A DNA stretch of 64,000 bases, taken from Thinopyrum elongatum (taxonomy: Eukaryota > Streptophyta > Magnoliopsida > Poales > Poaceae). The position numbers and the translations under genes are program-made. Shown here one piece after another: positions 57,801 through 64,000 of the stretch. The notes below the pieces were generated by a model. That model saw nothing but the letters and a program-made list of their open reading frames with translations, ran no database searches and was not told the origin of the DNA. The first letter of the stretch is position 1, and every line of letters starts with the position of its first letter. The DNA lies in contig CM022303.1 in assembly GCA_011799875.1 (NCBI GenBank), forward strand, positions 300,278,362 to 300,342,361, in the 5' to 3' direction.

Positions 57801-58796
57801 AGCTGCCAGTCACCCGAAGCTCCTTGAGCATTGCAATCTGGCATCCATTTTAGAATCTGGTCCCTGGCGGAATTGATGTTCAGAGGGACGACGTTGGCGG
57901 GCAACTTGAAAAGCTCGAAGCTGCCGAACAGCTGGTCGCACAACCAGGCATGACCATAGACTGACAAATTGTTAGCCAGGCCTGGAAACAACCTCATCCT
58001 ATTTGCGGCATCCCCTTACAGCCAAGCGAACCTGTCCCTCTTCTGCAATGGCGCAATACGGCGGAGAAGGAAGTCGGCCCCTACGTGCTCAATGGTTAGC
58101 CCAACAGCCTTTAGATGGGTGATCCTGTTTATTGCCGGGCAGAGCCTATCATCGGTAAGGCCAAATTCCCTCCAGTCGTTGCCACGCTCAAGGCACTCCG
58201 TCCACGCCTGGCAGAAATCCGGGGCCTCCTCGTCCTGGATCCAGCACCAATCTCCCCTGCTGGCCAGAGATGTAACCCCGGTTCTCCATTGGCACCACCC
58301 GTGGCATCCAACTTATGTTCCCGGAGCAGTGGTTTTTGTTCTCCACCCGCAGGACAAAATAGTGTCGGAACAAATCAACATTGGGGGCAACTCCAACAAA
58401 GTTTTCGCACAAATGGGCAAAAATCACCATGCACGCCATTGCATTTGGCTTGAAATCCAGGAGATGGAAGCCATAGATCACCATCATTGCTTATAAGAAA
58501 TCCGAGAAAGGGGGACAGAGACCACAGATGAAGTACACGCAAAAGAATCGGTACAAATCTGGCGGGTCCTGTTCCTCCTCCACCAGAACTTTGGGCGCGC
58601 CATGCCCCTTCGGGACTTCCCTTCCCCATAGATATCCATACCTTGCTTCAAGCACCTCGCCGTCCAGATTCGACGGGAAGAAGACGACATCCGCCCTCCG
58701 CTTCCTGTCCAGCTCCGACGCCCTTTTGCTCCCCTCGGTCGCCGCCTCTTTCGCGGCGGTCGTCCGCTTCCCCTTGGCAGCGGCTTTCTTCCCCAT
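54817..58796 (-). pseudogene. Antisense gene of TatB (PF04195-like), three exons
   Basis: Start MGKKAAAKGKRTTAA at 58796; exon 1 to 57024 (donor GTAAGG), exon 2 56937-56522 (donor GTAACTC), exon 3 56404-54817. The exon structure is identical to TatA. Exon 1 has the PF04195-like region (FFCVYFICGLCPPFSDFL, GFHLLDFKPNAMACMV) and later WMPDCNAQG; exon 3 is a coiled coil of about 350 residues. Damage: stop after FSDFL at about 58491, a frameshift near 58250, another near 56230 in a G-run, and UAG at 55906-55908. The antisense gene runs opposite to the element RNA. Function unknown; the coiled coil suggests self-assembly. Confidence 0.8.
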
Positions 58797-59171
58797 TTCC
58801 TCAAGCTACGGTGGGGATGGGTGAAGCAAGTTGGGTAGGGGGCTGGCAATGAGTGTGGGTTAGGGGGAAGAGCGTTCGATTGGCTTGCGAGATAAGATGA
58901 TGGAAAGACGGAGCGGGCGACGAATGGACCGTGCCTTTTCCGTGTTTTTCTCTCTTATGGAAAGGACGTGGGGGAGGACGCGACTCTTCAGAAAGTTACC
59001 GTTTCGCATTAACTACTGCAATCCCACTATCCCACGACCCACGGAAAATACGGGAACTGGACATTGGATTGACTGGTTATCATGACAAACCATTGCACGT
59101 GCAAAATTTTCTCGCCATGTGTCTGTGCACTGGTTGGGGCCTAACCCAACGTGCCCAGCAACACGTATGGC

Positions 59172-59188
59172 TCAGGCCCGGGGGCTTC
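59172..59188 (+). other. Polypurine tract of TatB
   Basis: TCAGGCCCGGGGGCTTC just before the 3' LTR, the same tract type as in TatA. Confidence 0.8.
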
Positions 59189-60044
59189 TGTCGGGGTACA
59201 CAAACAGGGGTGTATGTCTTCCCCTGACTTGTGCACGGACAGCAAGTCGCCGGCCCGGCAAAGTTACATCATCCAAGACCAAGACACTTCTAAGGAGAAA
59301 CCTCCCTTGTCGGGCTGGCGAGCCTGGCGAGGACAAGGTGGCCTCGAAGACAAGCCTCAAGACCGTCCCGACAGGCTTGCCGGGCACTACCGAAGCAAAC
59401 TACCCCACCAAGGCTTCACCGTTCCTCCTCATAGCGACGCAAGTCATTGATCGGTGCGGTGTCAAGCCCCCAAGTGACTGAGTGGCAGTTATGCGACACA
59501 TGGCAGCCACTTCCAGAGGAAACCACCTCCAAATGACACCCGTCCAGAGACGTGTCAAGCAGACAGGCGAAAAGGTGGCCAAGCAGCCCGGCAAGGCTTG
59601 CCTGGGAGGCTACGATGTGACACTGAGCGGCGCATTTACTGCGCTCTGCTCTGCCTACAGAGTTAGGTATGATAGCACTGTTTGCTATCTAATCGGCACA
59701 CAATGACTGATTTGCCACTGTGGTAACCCCTTGATCTATAAAAGGAGGGACATGGCAACCAGAGAAAGGGTTCGAAACCTTGTACACTCGTACGCGCGTA
59801 GCTGCTCTTGCCCCGAGGCAACACTATCGGGCAAGGGCGCTGCATTTCCACCACAATCCACCATCAATCCACCAAAGCAGGAGTAGGGTTATACGCCTCG
59901 CGGCGGCCCGAACCTGGGTAAAACTGCCTCTGTGATCTTTGCCGCGCTGCGCTACGGTCCTCCGCTCTTTGTGCAACGCGCTCAGCCCCCCTGCCGAACC
60001 AAAAGGGCCGATGGCCCCATAGGTGGCCATGATTTCCCACGACA
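59189..60044 (+). repeat. 3' LTR of TatB
   Basis: 856 bp, same ends as the 5' LTR. It is followed by the target duplication aaagt. TATA-like ctataaaagg at 59734. Confidence 0.9.
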
Positions 60045-60049
60045 AAAGT

Positions 60050-61140
60050 GTCCCATCATAAATGGCGTTTCAACAAATTAGAAGAAATGCATGCTATAAA
60101 TCATATGAAAGATGCAACCAATATCACTCTGCATATACTAAAGGTGTCTCGTCATAATTGATTGATGCGGGATACAAAAAAACTGTAGTTTTATGTAAGG
60201 ACATGCTTAATAGACAGATGTACTATGTATCAAAAACAGGAAGGCATGTCACATTAACAGGTATAATGTATAAACTAAGCAGAATAGCACATGCAATTTA
60301 ACTAGATTGGAAGAATTACAATCTAGACACTATATGCAACATGCAACCACATATCACGCTGCCAAGTTAGAGCAAGCACCTGCGATGGTGGTGTAGGGGA
60401 AATGCGGTCATCAACTATAGAGCTACGTTGACTATCTTCATCTAGCATTGTTGTTTCTTGAGAATCATGTGGGGAGGCTAACACTGCATTCTTTAAAAGA
60501 GGATCTTTTCTTACAGCAGTCCACGAGCCTGACTGTCTCATCATAAGTGATTGATGAGGGATACACAAGAACATTAGTTTGATGTAAGAACATGGTTAAT
60601 AGACAGATGTAGTAGTATGTACCAAAACCAAGAAGGCATGTCATATTCAAAGGTATAACGTGTAAGCTAATGAGATGCAATTTAACCAAATTGGAAGCAA
60701 TACAAGCTAGACACCCGGCTGGAGTGGTGAGCATGATCATTGAGAACCTGAGAGCCTGGTGGGAGGCGTGCTGCTTCGCCACCACTGTGGCTTTTTAGTT
60801 GGCTTGCTGGTGATGCCTATCTGTGCTGGGCTTATCACTGGCTCGGCCAGTGCCCTGACTAGCTATTTGGCTTCTGGTGCTCCCGGGATGGTGGTTCATG
60901 TAAAAAATATCTTTCCTTATCTTAATAAAGACCGACTTCGGCCTTTCGAATACAAGCTAGACACCATATGCAACATGCAACCACATATGACACCGCGAAG
61001 TTAAAGCAAGCACCTGGGATGGTGGTTCATGGCGAGCGAGATCATCAACTCCAGAGCTACATTTACCATCTCCATCTACTGACATTGCACCCTTTATAGT
61101 GCCCAAACATGTCTTGCCTAAGCACGAAGAAAGTTGGAGC
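60050..61140 (-). repeat. Continuation of the T3 exon array, diverged copies
   Basis: After TatB the array continues with tcccatcataaatggcgtttcaac. Minus-strand exon-like frames reappear at about 60574-60380 (ending RISPTPPSQ before a donor-like caggtgct) and near 61090-61015. These copies differ much more from the units at 49661-52783, so they are older duplications. The stretch 60716-60949 is foreign. Confidence 0.65.
60716..60949. other. 234-bp filler insertion flanked by a 16-bp direct repeat
   Basis: The array phrase atacaagctagacacc occurs at 60700-60715 and again at 60950-60965; between them lies sequence unlike the array and richer in G and C. A 16-bp word inside it, gggatggtggttcatg (60884-60899), also occurs in the array at 61016-61031. 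The plus-strand frame 60759-61004 is hydrophobic but starts without an ATG and runs into the array. Origin unknown; not a recognised transposon. Confidence 0.65.
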
Positions 61141-62514
61141 GACTTCTCTCTTTTATTTCATGCTTCTATCAACTGTTTGGCAAAGGCTGAAATACCCATG
61201 CATAAAAAAACAATAGTGAGAGTATGGGTGAAGTGTGTGCAAAACTAGTGCACTGTAAAAGTAGCAGATAGCAGGTGGCTGAAAAATAAATGACAGGAGA
61301 CATATGATAGCTCTATAACATTGCATGGCAAACAAAATTAGATTCTACTCCGTATGATTTTGTAATATATGAGCACAGGGATGGCTGGGAAATGCAGGTA
61401 CTCCTCCAGCACACCACCACATGTGGTCCTATCAAAATAACAGTCGACTGAAAATAAATAGGTCCGTCAATTTTTTTATGAACCGTCTGATCTACAAGGA
61501 ACAGGCAGATGGCCTTCGTCTACCTCCCGCCAGTCACTATTGATGATCTTTCTCGAACCGCCAGCGACCACCGGCCCAGACCCCTACCTCCGCTGCCCCA
61601 CCCTCCCCTCGACCTCACACCACCGTCGTGCTTGGCAGTGCCCCACGACCATCCCTTTAAGCCCGGCCGACCTCCAGATCAGGCGCCAGCAGATCCTAGG
61701 CCCCACACACCCCTAAGATAAACACCGAGGCGTTACTTCCCTGGCGTAACACCGCCTGTTACGCCGGGGAATGCTTCCTTTAATTGGGAATCAACTGACC
61801 AGGAATTGCAATCCAAGGGGGCGACGGACCTCTAGCTAAGGTGAAATAGTATACAAGGAGAAACCTTGTGCATTGTGAGTTACTAGGAACATCTAGTATC
61901 AGGAAGAAGGTGTAGGAAGAAGCGGTCAACTAGTGTCTTCTGTGGGATGAATACCGTGCAAGCAGACACGTAAGATTTGCACGAATAAGGGAAGAGGAGT
62001 ACCAGTTCCAGTTGCCAGTGCTGTGCCCTCCATATTTCGCGGCGATGTTCTTGTTTTTACCGGGGGAACCGATGTTTTGGAGGAGGGTGGAGCCTTGGAC
62101 GAACCCATGGCCAAATTGTTGATTGTGTTGCGGTGGTCGTCTGTCGGTGGAGGGGAAGAAGATCCGAGGCGGCGAAGGACAGCGTAGCAGGAACAGCTCC
62201 GGTGCGGTGGACGGTGGCGACGTTGGAGCGGCAACGGTGAGGCGCAAGACGACGTGGTTGAACTGGCTCGGGTACGGCGCATGTCGGCGTCCTGGAGGTA
62301 GCTCGGGCTCGGCTTCAACTACTAGCCATGGAGGGCGTTGCAGTTGCGGTTGCGGTGGACGACGACGTCGGGGTATCGGCTCCGGCATGATGGAGGAGGG
62401 CGGCGGTTGATGGGTGGGATGGGGTGGCGGACGGAGGACGCCGGGGTTTCGCGGCTGGTGGAGAGGTAGTTTTGGCGCCCACGGAGTACGAATGGGGAAT
62501 CGGACCGGGGGAGC
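61141..62514. other. Unassigned DNA between T3 array and LTR F
   Basis: 61141-61480 is AT-rich without a feature. 61500-61740 is C-rich like a leader or first exon. A short hairpin lies at 61743-61765. 61930-62510 is GC-rich on the minus strand with long, low-complexity Pro/Ser/Arg frames that lack a domain. This may be the promoter side of the T3 gene or a captured promoter. I see no certain gene and no T3 right terminus. Confidence 0.4.
61743..61765. repeat. Perfect short hairpin
   Basis: GGCGTAACA and TGTTACGCC around a 5-bp loop ccgcc. A half-copy, aggcgttac, lies just upstream. It may be the relic of a small inverted-repeat element. Confidence 0.5.
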
Positions 62515-64000
62515 TGTAACACCCCAAAAATGTTTTCTGAATTATTGAAATCTTTCCTTTAAAAATAAATGCTTTGAAAACCATATTTGGATCATATTAC
62601 TTTTCTACCATTTGAAAACCCTTTCAAATTTTAATTGGGTTTCAAATTTTTCTTTAATGATTCTGTTTGAAAGATTTAGAATTATTGGGTAATTAATTTG
62701 GGGGTTTTCAAACAATTGCATTTAGAATTTTTTTTGGAAATAATTTAAAATTTTCAAAGGAAATAACCTTTTCACTTCCTTTTAGCCCTCCTGAAGTCTT
62801 CCAATAATTTATCTGCCACTCCAAATTTATCCCACAAGTCAAGCACATCTTATAGGACAATATCCAACTCCTTTCCACCTCACAAAAATATTTTTTCAAT
62901 ATTTTATAAATTCCAAAGTTGGAATTTATATTATTCAATATCCCTTTGGTTTACAAAGGAACCACAATTTCTACAAGGATTCTACCTCCACCAAAATTTC
63001 CTCAGCAAATATATGGTACCCACAACCCATTTTTCCAAAAACTTGGGGTGCCACAGTTGAAAATTTTCAAATTCCACTCAATTCAAATTTGGACCAAATT
63101 CAATATTTCTGATCCAAACATATTTTTAAATGCTCCAAAAATTCCCAAACTTTGCCAGGCCCTCTCATATGCATCAACACATCACCACAAAAAATCCTCA
63201 AAATTCTAAAAATCCCTAGCACTCTCTGCCATGGGATCATACGAGTGTCTATACACTGTTCATAGCTCAATAAGATTCAGTTAACTGAATCTTCAGGGAG
63301 CAGGGGATGATCGAGCTGTGCACTGCACTTCATCCATCCTCTTCTCCTCCACGCCTTCCCTCGCCTTAAATGTGCAGCCGTGGGGCCTCCTCGTTAGCCC
63401 CTCGCCGTCAACAGGCTGGAGGCTGGCCGGTGCAACGGCCACCACGCTTGCCCATGGCAGGCCGAGCGGATCAGCTCGCGCCACCGGCCTCATTCACTGC
63501 GCCGCACCCTGCTAACCTACTTCCCTCTCCACGCGTCCCTTCCTTCCGCAGCCCCGCGCACTGACCAAACCCCTGGACCCCATCCGGCAGTCGCTGGAGA
63601 CGGGCACGTCCGCCGCGCCCGTACACCGACCTCGCCGTGGATAAGGCACCCGAGCTCAAATTCGTCCGCGCTGGCGCTTCGGACAGCTTCCACCACTCTC
63701 ACTGACACCCACCGACCATGGCCACCGCCCAAACCTACCTCGCCGACCACCGTAACTCCGGCGTGATCCGAACCTCGCCGGACCGCCTCGGATCGCCTAT
63801 AAAAGGCCCTCCCGAGCTCCGTTCTCCTCAACAATCGCCTCCACCACCCCCCAATCGCCCCTATGCCACTTCCCTGACCTCGAGGAGGTCTCCTCCCTCC
63901 TCTCCGGTCACCACTCCGCCACCTCTGTTCCCGATCGGCTCGACGCCGTTACGCCACCACCACAGCTCAAACTTCACCAGTAGCCATATTATCCACCAAA
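62515..64000 (+). repeat. LTR F: start of a Gypsy-like LTR, running off the window
   Basis: Begins TGTAACACCCCAAAAATG after GC-rich DNA. AT-rich U3 (62530-63230) is followed by a GC-rich promoter-proximal part and a TATA box at 63798 with a C-rich leader. This is the same architecture as 1023-4010. No ORF of note; GC-rich frames at 63293-63834 are compositional. The end and the rest of the element lie outside. Confidence 0.55.
63798..63805 (+). promoter_or_regulatory. TATA box of LTR F
   Basis: TATAAAAG in gatcgcctataaaaggccc, followed by a C/T-rich leader, as in grass LTRs. Confidence 0.6.

Larger units (their letters stand above)
52784..60044 (+). mobile_element. TatB: complete non-autonomous Tat-type Gypsy element
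   Basis: Two LTRs of 856 bp each, target duplication aaagt (52779-52783 and 60045-60049), a primer site and a polypurine tract define a plus-strand element of 7261 bp. The only substantial coding region is an antisense gene on the minus strand (58796-54817). By eye the LTRs differ at about 49 of 855 sites (5.7%), about 2.2 million years at 1.3e-8 per site per year. It lies in the exon array of T3. Confidence 0.9.
45395..62514 (-). mobile_element. T3: CACTA transposon with Ptta/En/Spm-type gene, hosting TatB
   Basis: Starts CACTACATAAAAAATACAC with 3-bp flank tgt. Subterminal DNA carries the cacttccatgacg / cgtcatggaagtg motif pairs known from Caspar-like Triticeae CACTA elements, then a GGCCCA-rich zone. 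The transposase-associated gene runs toward this end on the minus strand (49273 to 46941), with an amplified exon array upstream. The right terminus was not found; LTR F begins at 62515 and probably separates it. The DNA from 61930 to 62514 may belong to T3 or to something else. Confidence 0.7.

Noticed and set aside
60759..61004. Hydrophobic 81-codon frame suggesting a membrane protein
   Set aside because: Spans the filler insertion and runs into array DNA; it has no ATG at its listed start and no recognisable family.
61509..62388. Possible host first exon (Pro/Ser/Arg-rich frames on both strands)
   Set aside because: Frames are low complexity, contradictory between strands, and lack a domain or convincing splice sites; kept only as unassigned DNA.
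63293..63834. GC-rich frames before the TATA box of LTR F
   Set aside because: Located upstream of the LTR TATA box on both strands; explained by base composition.

Overview
The window reads as intergenic DNA of a large grass genome, most likely Triticeae (wheat, Aegilops or barley relatives). It is almost entirely nested transposable elements: Athila-type and Tat-type Ty3/Gypsy elements, a Ty1/Copia element, CACTA DNA transposons with captured gene pieces, solo LTRs and half of a Stowaway-like MITE. I see no convincing single-copy host gene, rRNA or tRNA gene. Family names such as Sabrina, WHAM, Fatima or Caspar fit the style of the sequences, but I could not run a repeat-library search, so elements carry local labels: E1-E3 (Athila-type), C (Copia), D and F (LTRs), T1-T3 (CACTA), TatA and TatB.

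Layout. 1-7567: 3' part of E1 (+), with a gag-protease remnant, a long noncoding spacer carrying a ~3 kb probable solo LTR (1023-4010), and the 3' LTR (5972-7567). 7568-13448: right part of CACTA element T1, with ~490-bp tandem repeats, a broken alanine-rich gene, a second gene piece and an apparently intact three-exon B3-domain gene, ending in a CACTG-type terminus that cuts the gag of E2. 13449-18471: E2 (+), protease plus an Athila-type extra ORF but no reverse transcriptase. 18472-33739: E3 (-), with one unknown ORF in the gag position; the Copia element C (20061-29010, TSD gttgg) sits 10 bp from the outer end of its 3' LTR. 33740-34940: truncated LTR D. 34941-35684: GC-rich promoter-like fragment. 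35685-41879: TatA (-), with an antisense gene (PF04195-like) broken by a solo LTR (37960-39545, TSD ctgcc). 41880 on: CACTA T2, entered by half a MITE and then CACTA T3 (from 45395), whose Ptta/En/Spm-type transposase gene runs on the minus strand. T3 is in turn entered by TatB (52784-60044, TSD aaagt). 62515-64000: start of another Gypsy-like LTR (F).

How the parts work together. Nearly every retroelement here looks non-autonomous: E1 and E2 keep only gag-protease (plus an extra ORF in E2), E3 an unknown ORF, C a gag and a second unit with its own TATA box, and TatA/TatB only the antisense three-exon gene. No reverse transcriptase or integrase was recognised anywhere, so mobility would have depended on enzymes supplied elsewhere. 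The nesting order is readable: TatA is older than T2, T2 older than T3, T3 older than TatB; E2 is older than E3, and E3 older than C. By-eye LTR comparison gives about 5.7% substitutions for TatB and about 3.9% for C, roughly 2.2 and 1.5 million years at the commonly used grass LTR rate of 1.3e-8 per site per year.

Most worth a second look: the intact B3 gene carried by T1, the antisense genes of the Tat elements, the amplified exon array in T3, the conserved GC-rich hairpins in U3 of several Athila-type LTRs, the dense TCGGT-N3-ACCGA palindromes of element C together with its internal promoter, and a 234-bp filler insertion in T3 flanked by a 16-bp direct repeat.
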